Assembly: GCF_002154575.1 (NCBI RefSeq) | Contig: NZ_MUBA01000177.1 | Coordinates: 1 to 35,982 of the forward strand | From: Streptomyces bobili | Lineage (GTDB): Bacteria > Actinomycetota > Actinomycetes > Streptomycetales > Streptomycetaceae | Reading direction: 5' to 3' | DNA length: 35,982 nt | Shown here: positions 8,023 to 17,116 of the stretch, piece after piece | Layout: every line of letters begins with the position of its first letter | Numbering within the stretch: the stretch's first letter is position 1 | Notes under the pieces: generated by a model | What the model was told of the DNA's origin: nothing | Seen by the model: only the letters and a program-made list of their open reading frames with translations | The model's database searches: none | Made by a program: the position numbers and the translations under genes

Positions 8023-9135
8023 CTACGCGCCGGGCCGCACCACGCCGAGGATCGGCATCGAGCCGGCCCCCGCGAGCGTGACCGTCCGGCCGGGACGGGG
8101 GGCGTGGACCATCGTGCCGTCGCCGACGTACATCGCGACATGGCTGGCGTCGTCGAAGTAGATGATCAGGTCGCCGGGGCGCATGTCCTTCACGGCGACC
8201 TGCTTCAGCTGCCGCCACTGCTCCTGCGAGGTGCGGGGGATGGTGACGCCGGCGCCGGCCCAGGCCTGAGAGGTGAGGCCGGAGCAGTCGAAGGTGTCCG
8301 GGCCCTCGGCACCCCACACGTACGGCTTGCCGATCTGCGCGGTGGCGTACTGCACGGCCCGCGTGCCTTGCGCGGTGGCCTCGCCGGTCGTGGCGCCGTC
8401 CAGTATCCCGGTGCCCAGCCAGGTGGTCTGCGCCTTCTGGGCGGCCTGTTCCTGGAGCCGGGCGAGGCGCTCCTTCTCCTCTTTCTCCAGGGTGGATTCG
8501 AGCTTCTCGGCCGCCGCGATCTGCTTCTCGATCGTCTTCTGGGCGGTGGCCCTGGCCTTGCGGTTGTTCTCCAGCTTCTGCCACTGGGCGGAGGCGTCCC
8601 TGGTGTACTGCTCCAAGTCCTGCTGGGTGCGGGTCATCTCGCCGAGCAGGCCGTTCGTGGCGCGCTGACCCTGGATCACGCGGCCCGCTCCGTCGAGGAA
8701 GTCGCCCGGATCGTCGCTGAGCAGCAGCTGCGCCTCGTCGGGCAGTCCGCCGCCGCGGTACTGGGAGCGGGCGGCGGCACCGGCGCGGTCCTTCAGATCG
8801 TCGAGCTCCTCGCGGCCCTCGACGATCTTCTTCGCCAGCTCCACCAGCTCCGCGGACTGCTTCTTCGCCTGTTCCTCGGCCGCGTTGTAGGCGTCGGTGG
8901 CGACGGCGGCGTCGTGGTACAGCTCGTCGAGCTTCTCGCGGACCGCTTCGAGATCCTCGTTGGTCGCGGGCGGAGCCGTGAGGTCGGGCGCGGTCGTCGG
9001 GGCTGTGGGCGAGGCCGTCTTCGGGGCCGGAGTCGGGCTCGGACTCGCGAACGCCGTGCCCGGTACCGCCAGGACGGTGACCGCGCAGACCACGGTCACG
9101 GCCACCGCGAGCAGGCTGCGCTTGCCCGAACCCAT
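8023..9135 (-). CDS. secreted NlpC/P60-family peptidoglycan endopeptidase
   Basis: This encodes 370 residues from ATG 9135, with GGGGGA 4 bases upstream; a TTG four codons earlier is less likely. There is a signal peptide (basic MGSGKRS, hydrophobic core to about 26, cleavage near AFA-SPS), then a Pro/Thr/Ser-rich linker. A long coiled coil covers about residues 58-230 (RipA/CwlO-like), and the C-terminal NlpC/P60 domain about 255-370. The catalytic Cys284 lies in DTFDCSGLTSQAW, His332 in DASHVAMYVG, and the third polar residue in MVHAPRPG. It cleaves peptide stems of the cell wall outside the membrane. The coiled coil probably autoinhibits or positions it. No ydaO/c-di-AMP riboswitch was recognised upstream. 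Confidence 0.88.
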   Translation of the reverse strand: MGSGKRSLLAVAVTVVCAVTVLAVPGTAFASPSPTPAPKTASPTAPTTAPDLTAPPATNEDLEAVREKLDELYHDAAVATDAYNAAEEQAKKQSAELVELAKKIVEGREELDDLKDRAGAAARSQYRGGGLPDEAQLLLSDDPGDFLDGAGRVIQGQRATNGLLGEMTRTQQDLEQYTRDASAQWQKLENNRKARATAQKTIEKQIAAAEKLESTLEKEEKERLARLQEQAAQKAQTTWLGTGILDGATTGEATAQGTRAVQYATAQIGKPYVWGAEGPDTFDCSGLTSQAWAGAGVTIPRTSQEQWRQLKQVAVKDMRPGDLIIYFDDASHVAMYVGDGTMVHAPRPGRTVTLAGAGSMPILGVVRPGA

Positions 9136-9360
9136 AACGTCCCCCAAAGCTGATTTACCGTCAGTAACTTACGGTCGCCCGGGGGATCGTGCCACGCCAT
9201 GACGGAAAACGACAGAGGTAGTCCTTCCCTCCGCTCCCGCCCCGGCATGACGATCGCCCCTCCTTTGTGACGAACGCCTCACGGGGATCGTTCCCGAGGC
9301 CGACGGCAGTTGGAGGTGCCAGAGGTGAACCGGACGTCTACGGGGGAGTGACTTCACGCG

Positions 9361-10215
9361 CTATCCGCGCGGCGCCAACGCCCCCCACGCCACGGTGACT
9401 TCCCCCTGTCGCCACCGCACCGGCCCGTCCGTCACCGGCCAGTCGGCGGTGAGGGCGCGTGCCGTGCGGATCCACCGCTGGCGGGCGCCGTAGGAGGCGT
9501 ACGGCGCGGCCGCGGCCCAGGCACGGTCGAAGTCGCGCAGGAACGCGTGCACCGGCTCGCCGGGCACATTGCGGTGGATCAGCGCCTTCGGGAGCCGTTC
9601 CGCCAGGTCCGAGGGGCGCTCCAGGGATCCCAGCCGGGTCGCGAAGGTGACCGTGCGGGGACCCTCCGGGCCGAGCGCCACCCACACGTGCCGTCGCCCG
9701 ATCTCGTCGCACGTCCCCTCGACGAGCAGCCCGCCCCGCGACCCCCTCGCGGGGTCGGCCGGGGCGAGCCGGGCGCACAGCCGCGCCCAGACCGCGGCGA
9801 CCTGGTCCTCGTCGTACTGGCGCAGCACATTGGCGGCGCGGATGAGATGCGGCGGCCGGGGCACGGGGACCTCGAAGCCGCCGTGGCGGAAGGCGAGGCC
9901 GTCGCGTTCGTACGGCTTCGCCGCGGTGACCCGGGCCGGTTCGATCTCGACGCCCACCACGCGCGCGTGCGGGGCGACGGAGCGCAGCCGGGTCAGCAGC
10001 TCGACAGCCGTCCAGGGCGCGGCACCGTAGCCGAGGTCGACGGCCACGGGGTCGGCGGCGCGACGCAGTTCGGCGCCGTGGACCGCGGCGATCCAGCGGT
10101 CCATGCGGCGCAGCCGGTTGGGATTGGTGGTCCCGCGCGTGACCGTGCCCACGACGGGGGTCCCCCTGCTCGGGCGAGGCCGAGCGTGGGGGAGGGGCTG
10201 CGTGCGGGGGGACAT
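9361..10215 (-). CDS. class I SAM-dependent methyltransferase-like protein next to mshA
   Basis: This encodes 284 residues from ATG 10215. A SAM-binding loop [18 protein letters not shown] is present (motif I, with Tyr/Ala in place of the usual Gly pattern). [11 protein letters not shown] follows, and [20 protein letters not shown] is where motif IV is expected. The product is shared by Streptomyces next to mshA; its substrate is unknown. Residues about 8-21 ([13 protein letters not shown]) are encoded by an interspersed palindromic repeat. The true start may therefore be the GTG inside PVVGTV (near 10150), with AGGGGG upstream serving as ribosome site. It is divergent from mshA. Confidence 0.7.
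   Translation of the reverse strand: MSPRTQPLPHARPRPSRGTPVVGTVTRGTTNPNRLRRMDRWIAAVHGAELRRAADPVAVDLGYGAAPWTAVELLTRLRSVAPHARVVGVEIEPARVTAAKPYERDGLAFRHGGFEVPVPRPPHLIRAANVLRQYDEDQVAAVWARLCARLAPADPARGSRGGLLVEGTCDEIGRRHVWVALGPEGPRTVTFATRLGSLERPSDLAERLPKALIHRNVPGEPVHAFLRDFDRAWAAAAPYASYGARQRWIRTARALTADWPVTDGPVRWRQGEVTVAWGALAPRG
10156..10193. repeat. Streptomyces-type interspersed palindromic repeat
   Basis: The stretch starts GGGGGTCCCCCTGCTCGG, then GCGAGG, then CCGAGCGTGGGGGA, and folds into an imperfect hairpin. It closely resembles a short repeat scattered through Streptomyces genomes that, when translated, gives the PHARPRxSRGTPV peptide. Here it overlaps the first codons of the methyltransferase gene. 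Confidence 0.55.
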
Positions 10216-10370
10216 GGCTATGAGGGTATGCGGTCACCCGGCAGGGGAGGCGCGGCCCGGTTACCGCGGGTTCCCTCCGGCCACAGGCGCCCCGGACGCC
10301 CCCCGCCCTCGAACGGTTGAGCGACAGACGGTAACGACCAGGCAAAAACCGCCCCGCGGCACATCCGTAC

Positions 10371-10398
10371 GGAATGGGAATGCCTCGTTCCCGCGTTG
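10371..10398 (+). promoter_or_regulatory. candidate sigma-R promoter of mshA
   Basis: GGAAT at 10371-10375 and GTT at 10395-10397 are 19 bases apart (18 before CGTT). This matches the sigma-R consensus GGAAT-N18-GTT of Streptomyces. mshA is an established member of the sigma-R thiol-stress regulon, so the position 65 bases before the GTG start makes sense. A second GGGAAT at 10376 is too close (13 bases). Confidence 0.55.
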
Positions 10399-10462
10399 GA
10401 CACCCTTGGAGGGCGCCCCACGCCCTCCGTCCGGCATGCCCGCAGCAAGGAGGAAACGCCAC

Positions 10463-11800
10463 GTGAGCCAGTACGTCAGCAGGCTCGGGCGTCGCTCTTC
10501 GGCGGCACCCTCACGACTGCGACTGCACCGCCGCCCCCGGCGTGTCGCCATGCTCTCCGTGCACACCTCACCCCTCCACCAGCCCGGCACCGGTGACGCC
10601 GGCGGCATGAACGTATACATCGTGGAGCTGGCCCAGCGCCTCGCCGCGATCAACATCGAGGTCGAGATCTTCACGCGGGCCACCACCGGCGGCCTCCCGC
10701 CCACCGTCGAACTGGCACCCGGCGTCCTCGTCCGGCACATCGACGCCGGCCCCTACGAGGGCCTCGCCAAGGAGGAGCTGCCCGCCCAGCTGTGCGCCTT
10801 CACCCACGGCGTGATGCAGGCCTGGGCCGGCCAGCGCCCCGGCCACTACGACCTCGTCCACTCGCACTACTGGCTCTCCGGCCACGTCGGCTGGCTCGCC
10901 GCCCAGCGCTGGGGCACCCCCCTCGTGCACGCCATGCACACCATGGCCAAGGTCAAGAACGCCAACCTCGCCGACGGCGACACCCCCGAGCCCGCCGCCC
11001 GCGTCATCGGCGAGATGCAGATCGTCGCCGCCGCCGACCGCCTCATCGCCAACACCGCGGAGGAGGCCGACGAACTCGCCCGGCACTACGGCGCCGAACC
11101 CGGCAAGATCGCCGTCGTCCACCCCGGCGTCAACCTCGACCGTTTCCGCCCGGCCGACGGCCGTGCCGCCGCCCGCGCCCGCCTGGACCTCCCGCAGGAC
11201 GCCCTGATCCCGCTGTTCGCCGGCCGCATCCAGCCGCTCAAGGCCCCCGACGTGCTGCTGCGCGCCGTCGCCGTCCTCCTCGACCAGCGCCCCGACCTGC
11301 GGTCCAAGATGGTCGTACCGGTCGTCGGCGGGCCCAGCGGCAGTGGCCTCGCCAAGCCGGAGGGCCTCCAGAAGCTGGCCGCGCGCCTCGGCATCTCCGA
11401 CGTCGTACGGTTCCGTCCGCCCGTCGGCCAGGACCAGCTCGCGGACTGGTTCCGGGCCGCGTCCGTCCTCGTCGTGCCGTCGTACAGCGAGTCCTTCGGG
11501 CTGGTCGCCATAGAGGCGCAGGCCACCGGCACCCCGGTGCTCGCCGCCTCGGTCGGCGGACTGCCGGTGGCCGTCCGCGACGGCGAGACCGGCTTCCTGG
11601 TGCAGGGACACGAACCGGCCCGCTACGCGCGCGTGCTCGCCGAACTCGCCGACCACCCCGAGCTGCCCGCCCGCATGGGCGAGGCCGCCGCCCGGCACGC
11701 CCAGTCCTTCGGCTGGGACACCGCCGCCGCCGCCACCGCCGACGTCTACACGGCCGCCGTGCAGTCCCACCGCCGTCACGTACGCTCCCAGCATGGGTGA
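10463..11800 (+). CDS. mshA: D-inositol-3-phosphate glycosyltransferase (mycothiol biosynthesis)
   Basis: This encodes 445 residues from GTG 10463 ([11 protein letters not shown]), with AAGGAGG 9 bases upstream; the longer upstream frame is spurious. It is a GT4 family enzyme that transfers GlcNAc from UDP-GlcNAc to 1L-myo-inositol-1-phosphate, the first step of mycothiol synthesis. Visible marks are [20 protein letters not shown] (inositol-phosphate and diphosphate loop), [49 protein letters not shown] and the nucleotide-sugar E-x7-E motif [15 protein letters not shown]. Length and order match the family. A sigma-R-like promoter precedes it, and its end overlaps the YbjN-domain gene by 8 bases, implying translational coupling. 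Confidence 0.96.
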   Translation: MSQYVSRLGRRSSAAPSRLRLHRRPRRVAMLSVHTSPLHQPGTGDAGGMNVYIVELAQRLAAINIEVEIFTRATTGGLPPTVELAPGVLVRHIDAGPYEGLAKEELPAQLCAFTHGVMQAWAGQRPGHYDLVHSHYWLSGHVGWLAAQRWGTPLVHAMHTMAKVKNANLADGDTPEPAARVIGEMQIVAAADRLIANTAEEADELARHYGAEPGKIAVVHPGVNLDRFRPADGRAAARARLDLPQDALIPLFAGRIQPLKAPDVLLRAVAVLLDQRPDLRSKMVVPVVGGPSGSGLAKPEGLQKLAARLGISDVVRFRPPVGQDQLADWFRAASVLVVPSYSESFGLVAIEAQATGTPVLAASVGGLPVAVRDGETGFLVQGHEPARYARVLAELADHPELPARMGEAAARHAQSFGWDTAAAATADVYTAAVQSHRRHVRSQHG

Positions 11801-12323
11801 GGCCAACATGAGCGGTGGTGCCGGCGACGCCGAGCAGAGCGCCGCGCGGATCATCGAGGACGTCCTCAAGGACGCCGAGCTGGAGTGGGAGAGTCCCGAG
11901 CCCGGCACCTACGTCGTCCAGCTCCCCGGCACCCGCAAACTGAGGACGACCGTCTCGCTGATCGTCGGCCGCCACTCCCTGTCGCTGAACGCCTTCGTCA
12001 TCCGCCACCCCGACGAGAACGAGGCGGGCGTCCACCGCTGGCTCCTGGAGCGCAACCTCAAGCTGTACGGCGTCAGCTACGCCGTCGACCCCCTCGGCGA
12101 CATCTACGTCACCGCCCGCCTCCCGCTCTCCACGGTCACCCCCGAGGACACCGACCGGCTTCTCGGCCAGGTCCTGGAGGCCGCCGACGGCGCCTTCAAC
12201 ACCCTCCTGGAGCTGGGGTTCGCCTCCGCGATCCGCAAGGAGTACGCCTGGCGCGTCTCCCGCGGCGAGTCGACCCGCAACCTCGACGCCTTCCGCAACC
12301 TGACGCAACGACCCACCGAGTAG
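11793..12323 (+). CDS. YbjN-domain protein co-transcribed with mshA
   Basis: This encodes 176 residues from ATG 11793, overlapping the last codons of mshA; an internal ATG six codons later (MSGGAGD) is also possible. The body ([80 protein letters not shown]) is the YbjN fold related to type III secretion chaperones. It is soluble and without catalytic motifs. In Streptomyces it regularly follows mshA, so a link to mycothiol metabolism is possible but is only inferred from context. Confidence 0.85.
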   Translation: MGEANMSGGAGDAEQSAARIIEDVLKDAELEWESPEPGTYVVQLPGTRKLRTTVSLIVGRHSLSLNAFVIRHPDENEAGVHRWLLERNLKLYGVSYAVDPLGDIYVTARLPLSTVTPEDTDRLLGQVLEAADGAFNTLLELGFASAIRKEYAWRVSRGESTRNLDAFRNLTQRPTE

Positions 12324-12388
12324 ACCTGTGCTGACCTGCTGTTAGCCTGCCGCGACCTGATCCCGCACCGGAGTTAAAGAGGTCGCGC

Positions 12389-13195
12389 ATGCGCGCAGGC
12401 AGATCCACCATCGTGGCCGCAGTGGCGGGAGCGCTCGCCCTGACGGCGTTCGCCGCACCGGCCGCGGAGGCGGCGGACACCGGCATCACGGTGTCCAACG
12501 TGGTCGTCAACGGCGGCAGGCCCATCGTCGTCGGCACCACCCAGGAAGTACGCCCCGGCGTCAGCTTCCGTGTGACATGGCCCGCGGGCCACTCGCTCAC
12601 CACGATCGACGCTAACCCCTTCCTCTACCGGCACGACACCACCGCCGCCAAGGGCTTCGTCAGCGGCGGCATCTGGATGGGCCTCATCACCTGCAACGAG
12701 GACGGCTCGCGCGCCGCGAACTGCACGGGCGACTTCTATATCGACCCGCCGTACCGCCTGGACTCCAACGGTGACGCCACGACCTGGAAGGTCGCCTTCA
12801 ACGCGATGGTCTGGACGGCGGACGACCGCCTCAAGAGCCAGGAGTACCTGACCGGCCTCGGCAGCACCCAGATCAAGCGCGCCGCGAAGGCCACCGCCAA
12901 CGCCTCCCCGGAACCGGTCGCCAAGGGCAAGACGCTCACCGTCACCGGCCGGCTCACACGCGCGGACTGGGTCAGGCACACCTACGCCGGATACGGCGGC
13001 AAGGCGGCGAAGCTCCAGTTCCGCAAGGCGGGCACGAGCACCTACACCACCGTCAGGACCGTCAACGCCGACTCGGCGGGCTACCTGCGCACCACGGTCA
13101 CCGCGAACGCCGACGGCTACTGGCGCTGGACCTTCGGCGAGACCGCCACGACCGGCGGCGCCTCGGCGGCCGGCGACTACGTCGACGTCAGGTAA
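12389..13195 (+). CDS. secreted protein of unknown function
   Basis: This encodes 268 residues from ATG 12389, with GAGG 7 bases upstream. There is a clear Sec signal peptide (MRAGRSTIVAAVAGALALTA, cleavage at AEA-ADT near residue 29). An N-terminal beta-rich domain (ITVSNVVVNGGRPIVVG) contains one Cys pair (TCNEDGSRAANCTG) that may form a disulfide. The C-terminal domain, about residues 170-268 (TVTGRLTRADW, KLQFRKAGTSTYTTVRTV, GYLRTTVTANADGYWRW), resembles the Ig-like/carbohydrate-binding-type repeats often labelled calcium-binding in Streptomyces. No catalytic motif is visible. It is convergent with the AraC gene, overlapping by 19 bases. Confidence 0.7.
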   Translation: MRAGRSTIVAAVAGALALTAFAAPAAEAADTGITVSNVVVNGGRPIVVGTTQEVRPGVSFRVTWPAGHSLTTIDANPFLYRHDTTAAKGFVSGGIWMGLITCNEDGSRAANCTGDFYIDPPYRLDSNGDATTWKVAFNAMVWTADDRLKSQEYLTGLGSTQIKRAAKATANASPEPVAKGKTLTVTGRLTRADWVRHTYAGYGGKAAKLQFRKAGTSTYTTVRTVNADSAGYLRTTVTANADGYWRWTFGETATTGGASAAGDYVDVR

Positions 13196-14040
13196 CCGTT
13201 GTCGCGGGGGAGTTGCCCGGAGCTGCCGTACCGTCCCGGCGTCACCCCCACCAACCTGCGGAAATGCCGGGTGAGATGGGCCTGGTCGTAGAAGCCGGCG
13301 GCCACCGCGACCTCGCCCACCGGCAGCCCGTCCAGCAACAGCCGACGGGCCCGGTCCACCCGGCGGGCGGTCAGATACTGATGCGGCGCGATGCCGTACG
13401 CCGCGCTGAACGCCCGCACCAGATGCGCCGGATGCGCCTGGAGCAGCCCGGCCGCCGCGTCCAGCGTCAGCCCCTCCGCCACGCGCGCGTCGAGCAACTC
13501 CCGCAGCCGGCGCGCGAGGACGGGGTCGCGGTGCTGCGGCCGTAGGGCCCGGCCGGGCCGCAGCAGGCCGCGCAGCCGCTCTCCGATGAACGTCAGCCGG
13601 CTGTCGGCCTCCAGCTCCTCGCCGGGCCGCGACAGCGCGCCGTGCAACTGGCCCACCCGCCGCCGCAGCACCGGATCCCGCAGGTCGGGTCCGTCCACGG
13701 CCGGCCCGATCAGCTCCTCGCCGAGCACGCTCGCGTCGAGGTACAGCACCCGCTTGCGGAAACCGTCCGGGGTGACGGCGGACCCGTTGTGCGGCACATG
13801 CGGAGGCAACAGCGACACCGAGTCGTGCGAGGTGTTGTGCGGGGTGCCGTGCTCATGCCGATCCAGGTCGTACCGTACGGCCCCGTCGTCGACGATGAGC
13901 AGCGTCCACGCCTCGTGCACGTGCATCGGGTAGGCGTACCCGGTGAAGTGCGCGTGGAAGACCTCCACGACGCCCGGTACCCGGGGGCGCCAGGCCAGGA
14001 CGTCGGCGGTCGGCCGGGGGGCCGGGCGGGGAACGGCCAT
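13177..14040 (-). CDS. AraC-family transcriptional regulator
   Basis: This encodes 287 residues from ATG 14040 (MAVPRPAPRPTADVLAWRPR); the frame upstream to 14202 is not family sequence and would run over the divergent gene. An N-terminal cupin ligand-binding domain (VFHAHFTGYAYPMHVHEAWT, then SLLPPHVPHNG) is followed by a C-terminal double HTH: LDAAAGLLQAHPAHLVRAFS, then ARRLLLDGLPVGEVAVAAGF, then DQAHLTRHFRRLVGVTPGRY. It is divergent from the DUF2000 gene with only 49 bases between the starts, so it probably controls that gene. The 3' end overlaps the secreted-protein gene by 19 bases, tail to tail. Confidence 0.88.
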   Translation of the reverse strand: MAVPRPAPRPTADVLAWRPRVPGVVEVFHAHFTGYAYPMHVHEAWTLLIVDDGAVRYDLDRHEHGTPHNTSHDSVSLLPPHVPHNGSAVTPDGFRKRVLYLDASVLGEELIGPAVDGPDLRDPVLRRRVGQLHGALSRPGEELEADSRLTFIGERLRGLLRPGRALRPQHRDPVLARRLRELLDARVAEGLTLDAAAGLLQAHPAHLVRAFSAAYGIAPHQYLTARRVDRARRLLLDGLPVGEVAVAAGFYDQAHLTRHFRRLVGVTPGRYGSSGQLPRDNGYLTST

Positions 14041-14089
14041 GCAAAGAACGTACAAGACCGCGTCGTACGCCGGACGGCAGTCTCGTGGC

Positions 14090-14515
14090 ATGAGCACTGA
14101 ACCCCTGCGCTTCGACACGAAGATCGCCGTCCTGCTGCGCGAGGACCTGGAGACCTGGCAGCGCCTGAACGTCACCGCGTTCCTGGTCAGCGGCCTGGGC
14201 ACGGAGGTTCCCGAGGTGATCGGGGAGCCTTACGAGGACGCGGACGGCGTCCCCTACCTGCCGATGTTCCGCCAGCCCGTGCTGGTCTTCGAGGGCACCA
14301 AGGAGACGCTGACGGCGGCCCACGCGCGCGTGCTCTCCCGGTCCCTCCCGCGCGCGGTGTTCACCGGCGACCTCTTCACCACCGGCAACGACCGCGACAA
14401 CCGCGCGGCGGTACGGGCCGTGCCGCCGGACGACCTCGACCTCGTGGGGCTCGCGGTGTACGGGCCGCGGAACGCGGTCGACAAGATACTGAAGGGGGCG
14501 CGGATGCATCCGTGA
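14090..14515 (+). CDS. DUF2000 family protein
   Basis: This encodes 141 residues from ATG 14090 (MSTEPLRFDTKIAVLLREDL). The pattern KIAVLLREDLETWQRLNVTA, then FLVSGLG, then YLPMFRQPVLVF, then RAVFTGDLFTTGNDRDNRA identifies DUF2000, small cytoplasmic proteins of unknown function related by fold to peptidyl-tRNA hydrolase II. DUF2000 genes are often paired head-to-head with an AraC regulator, as here. No strong Shine-Dalgarno sequence is seen, so leaderless or weakly led translation is possible. Confidence 0.82.
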   Translation: MSTEPLRFDTKIAVLLREDLETWQRLNVTAFLVSGLGTEVPEVIGEPYEDADGVPYLPMFRQPVLVFEGTKETLTAAHARVLSRSLPRAVFTGDLFTTGNDRDNRAAVRAVPPDDLDLVGLAVYGPRNAVDKILKGARMHP

Positions 14516-14612
14516 GGCGGTCCCGGCGGTCCTCGGGCCGCGTGCCTCTCGTCGGTCCTCGGGCCGCGCGCCTCCCGGCAGACCCTCAGGCCGCGCCGAC
14601 CGCCATGTCTCT

Positions 14613-15893
14613 TCAGGCCGCGCCGACCTCTACGTCCGCCTTCGTCGCCGCGGGGCGCCCGGCCGGAGCCTTCTCCGCCGGCAGGCCCCGCATCAGCAGC
14701 GCGTACCCGACGCCCGCGACGGTCCCGACGACCGCGCACAGGCCCCACAGCCACTCCGCGCCGTACCGGTCGATGACGACGCCGGACGTCAGCGGGGCGA
14801 CGAGCGCGGCCACCGCCCACGACATGGAGTACATGCCCTGGTAGCGGCCGCGGCCGTGCACGGGGGAGAGGCGGACCACCAGGCCGGTCTGGGTCGGCGC
14901 GTTGACGATCTCGGCGAGGGTCCACACGCAGACCGTCAGCGCGAACAGGCCGACCGAACCGGCGAACGCGGTCAGCCCGAAGCCGTACCCGGCGAGGACC
15001 GACGAGATCACCAGCAGCCGGCCCGGATCGCGATGCTGGATGAACCGGGTGACGGGGATCTGGAGCGCGACGATCAGGACGCCGTTGACGGCGATCGCCA
15101 TGCCGTAGTCGGCCGGGGTGAAGCCGGCCGCGCCCATCGCCACCGGCAGGCCGACCGCCCCCTGCTGGAAGACGAACGCGACCAGGAAGGACAGCCCGAC
15201 CACCCCCATGAACCGCCGGTCACGCAGTACGGTCCCCAGCCCCACGGCCTCCTGCTTGCTGGTCGTCAGGTTCTTGCCGTCCTGCTCCGGACGGGACTCG
15301 GGCACCCTGAGGAAGACGACGATCGCGCAGGCCAGCGTCATACCGGCCTCGATCAGGAACCCGGCGAGATAGCTGAACTCGGCGATGAACCCGGCGCCCA
15401 TGGAGGAGATGGCGAATCCGAGGTTGATGGCCCAGTAGTTCAACGAGAACGCCCGGACCCGGTCCTCGGGCGGCACGATGTCCGCCATCATCGCCTGCAC
15501 CGCGGGCCGGGAGGCGTTGGAGGACATGCCGACGAGGAAGGCGACGCCGGCGATGGCCAGCGGGTGGTGCACGAAGCCGAGAGCCGCCACGGACAGCGCG
15601 GTGCCGGTCTGCGCGACGAGCATCGTGGGCCGCCGGCCCAGCCGGTCGGCCATCACCCCGCCGGCCAGGGACGAGACGACCCCGCCCAGCCCGTGCAGCG
15701 CGGCGACGAGACCGGCGTAGGAGGCGGAGTAGCCGCGGTCGAGGGTCAGATACAGCGCCATGAAGGTGGCGACGAAACCGCCGAGCCGGTTCACCAGGGT
15801 GCTGGTCCACAGCCACCAGAACTCGCGCGGCAGGCCGGAGACGGTCTCCCGGGCGGCACGTCGGAGGGATCTGGCGGAGACGACGGACGACAT
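14613..15893 (-). CDS. MFS transporter, drug/metabolite exporter type
   Basis: This encodes 426 residues from ATG 15893. Twelve hydrophobic segments are spread over residues 24-410. The MFS signature between TM2 and TM3 is GGVMADRLGRRPTML. Further marks are FLVGMSSNASRPAVQAMMAD (TM4), and MGVVGLSFLVAFVFQQGAVG with GRYQGMYSMSWAVAALVAP in the second half. This fits the DHA1-like MDR family, proton-driven efflux in the inner membrane. Substrate is unknown, and no adjacent regulator reads with it. The C-terminus is a short Ala/Lys tail. Confidence 0.85.
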   Translation of the reverse strand: MSSVVSARSLRRAARETVSGLPREFWWLWTSTLVNRLGGFVATFMALYLTLDRGYSASYAGLVAALHGLGGVVSSLAGGVMADRLGRRPTMLVAQTGTALSVAALGFVHHPLAIAGVAFLVGMSSNASRPAVQAMMADIVPPEDRVRAFSLNYWAINLGFAISSMGAGFIAEFSYLAGFLIEAGMTLACAIVVFLRVPESRPEQDGKNLTTSKQEAVGLGTVLRDRRFMGVVGLSFLVAFVFQQGAVGLPVAMGAAGFTPADYGMAIAVNGVLIVALQIPVTRFIQHRDPGRLLVISSVLAGYGFGLTAFAGSVGLFALTVCVWTLAEIVNAPTQTGLVVRLSPVHGRGRYQGMYSMSWAVAALVAPLTSGVVIDRYGAEWLWGLCAVVGTVAGVGYALLMRGLPAEKAPAGRPAATKADVEVGAA

Positions 15894-16044
15894 GACGGAT
15901 CCCCCGGATGTAAGCGGCGCTGGCGGTGCCTAGAACTTACGAGGAGGGCTGCTGCGGCGACCACTCGATTAACAGATCCCGTCAACTGTCCGCTCCTCGG
16001 GCACCGGGCACCGGCCCCCAAAACCTTGGATTACGCTCATAGCC

Positions 16045-16806
16045 ATGGCCGACGCACCGTACAAGCTGATCCTCCTCCGCCACGGCGAGAGCGAGTGGAA
16101 CGCGAAGAACCTGTTCACCGGCTGGGTGGACGTCAACCTCAACGAGAAGGGCGAGAAGGAGGCGGTCCGCGGCGGTGAGCTGCTCAAGGACGCCGGCCTG
16201 CTGCCCGACGTGGTCCACACGTCCCTCCAGAAGCGCGCGATCCGCACCGCGCAGCTGGCCCTCGAGGCAGCCGACCGCCTCTGGATCCCGGTCCACCGCT
16301 CCTGGCGCCTGAACGAGCGTCACTACGGCGCCCTCCAGGGCAAGGACAAGGCCCAGACGCTCGCCGAGTTCGGCGAGGAGCAGTTCATGCTCTGGCGCCG
16401 CTCGTACGACACCCCGCCGCCGCCGCTCGCCCGCGACGCCGAGTACTCGCAGTTCGACGACGCGCGTTACGCGACCCTGCCGCCCGAGCTGCGCCCCCGG
16501 ACGGAGTGCCTCAAGGACGTCGTCGTGCGCATGCTCCCCTACTGGTTCGACGCCATCGTCCCCGACCTCCTCACCGGCCGCACGGTCCTCGTCGCCGCCC
16601 ACGGCAACTCGCTGCGCGCCCTGGTCAAGCACCTCGACGGCATCTCCGACGCCGACATCGCGGGCCTGAACATCCCCACGGGCATCCCCCTGTCCTACGA
16701 ACTCGACACCGACTTCAAGCCGCTCACCCCCGGCGGCACCTACCTCGACCCGGCCGCCGCAGCGGCAGCGATCGAGGCGGTCAAGAACCAGGGCAAGAAG
16801 AAGTAA
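16045..16806 (+). CDS. gpmA: 2,3-bisphosphoglycerate-dependent phosphoglycerate mutase
   Basis: This encodes 253 residues from the ATG at 16045. It interconverts 3- and 2-phosphoglycerate in glycolysis. The phosphohistidine motif [10 protein letters not shown] holds His13, [11 protein letters not shown] holds Glu91 and Lys100, and [11 protein letters not shown] holds His186. Length matches dPGM. The last codons (QGKKK stop) lie inside the 39-bp att repeat, so the C-terminus now present is at least partly supplied by the integrated element, which keeps the gene intact. No Shine-Dalgarno sequence is obvious before the start. Confidence 0.95.
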   Translation: MADAPYKLILLRHGESEWNAKNLFTGWVDVNLNEKGEKEAVRGGELLKDAGLLPDVVHTSLQKRAIRTAQLALEAADRLWIPVHRSWRLNERHYGALQGKDKAQTLAEFGEEQFMLWRRSYDTPPPPLARDAEYSQFDDARYATLPPELRPRTECLKDVVVRMLPYWFDAIVPDLLTGRTVLVAAHGNSLRALVKHLDGISDADIAGLNIPTGIPLSYELDTDFKPLTPGGTYLDPAAAAAAIEAVKNQGKKK

Positions 16807-16826
16807 CGCGACACCGGTAAGCCCCC
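16788..16826 (+). repeat. attL, 39-bp direct repeat containing the gpmA 3' end
   Basis: The repeat covers the last codons of gpmA, its TAA stop (16804-16806) and the first part of the downstream terminator stem. It is identical base for base to 31431-31469. Strand exchange must have occurred somewhere within it. Confidence 0.95.
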
Positions 16827-16857
16827 TACCAGCGCATTCTTCGCCGGTAGGGGGCTT
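16819..16857 (+). terminator. element-supplied gpmA terminator
   Basis: The arms AAGCCCCCTACC and GGTAGGGGGCTT pair perfectly (12 bp) and are followed by TTAT. The first 8 bases belong to the att repeat; the rest is element DNA. It replaces the native hairpin now at 31462. Confidence 0.88.
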
Positions 16858-16867
16858 TATGTTGTGC

Positions 16868-16888
16868 CTGGGCCGTCTCTGGGCCGTC
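16868..16888 (+). repeat. left copy of the doubled CTGGGCCGTC motif
   Basis: CTGGGCCGTC occurs twice, separated by one T, 41 bases inside attL. The same doubled motif with C as separator lies at 31303-31323 near attR. A diverged copy is at 30046. These may be Int or Xis arm sites. Confidence 0.5.
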
Positions 16889-17072
16889 AGGCCGGGGACG
16901 GCCGACGCGTCAGGCGCATACGTACGTGGAAGGCGACGAAGAAGCCGGCGAGGGTGGCCGCGCTCAGCGGGACGTCGATCCAGATGGGCAGCGTCGCTAC
17001 GCCGCAGCCGATCAAGGGCATGGGCAGCGCATACGGGATGATGTCGATAGTCAGACTCGCGCGTGCGAGCAT
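16887..17072 (-). CDS. small two-segment membrane protein at the left end of the AICE
   Basis: This encodes 61 residues from ATG 17072, with an ideal GGAGGA 6 bases upstream, which decides for this start over the longer frame. It starts MLARASLTIDIIPYALPMPL, continues IGCGVATLPIWIDVPLSA, and then reads LAGFFVAFHVRMRLTRRPSP. It is hydrophobic almost throughout, with a basic C-terminus, so it is probably a two-pass inner-membrane peptide. I do not recognise a family. It lies downstream of and co-directional with int, but about 400 bases away, with a hairpin just upstream at 17117, so it should have its own promoter. Confidence 0.45.
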   Translation of the reverse strand: MLARASLTIDIIPYALPMPLIGCGVATLPIWIDVPLSAATLAGFFVAFHVRMRLTRRPSPA

Positions 17073-17116
17073 GGGTGTCCTCCAGGTGCTGGTTTCCACT
17101 GGCGCATCGATGGAGA

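Noticed and set aside
9136..9360. Possible ydaO/c-di-AMP riboswitch before the NlpC/P60 gene
   Set aside because: Such riboswitches precede many Streptomyces cell-wall hydrolase genes, but I could not find the conserved motif blocks in this interval on the minus strand.
14856..16178. 440-codon open frame on the plus strand
   Set aside because: It is antisense to the MFS gene and extends over gpmA; the composition is that of a GC-rich shadow with no domain.
16807..16867. tRNA gene as the integration target
   Set aside because: The att repeat contains gpmA codons, a stop and a terminator stem; no cloverleaf can be drawn there.
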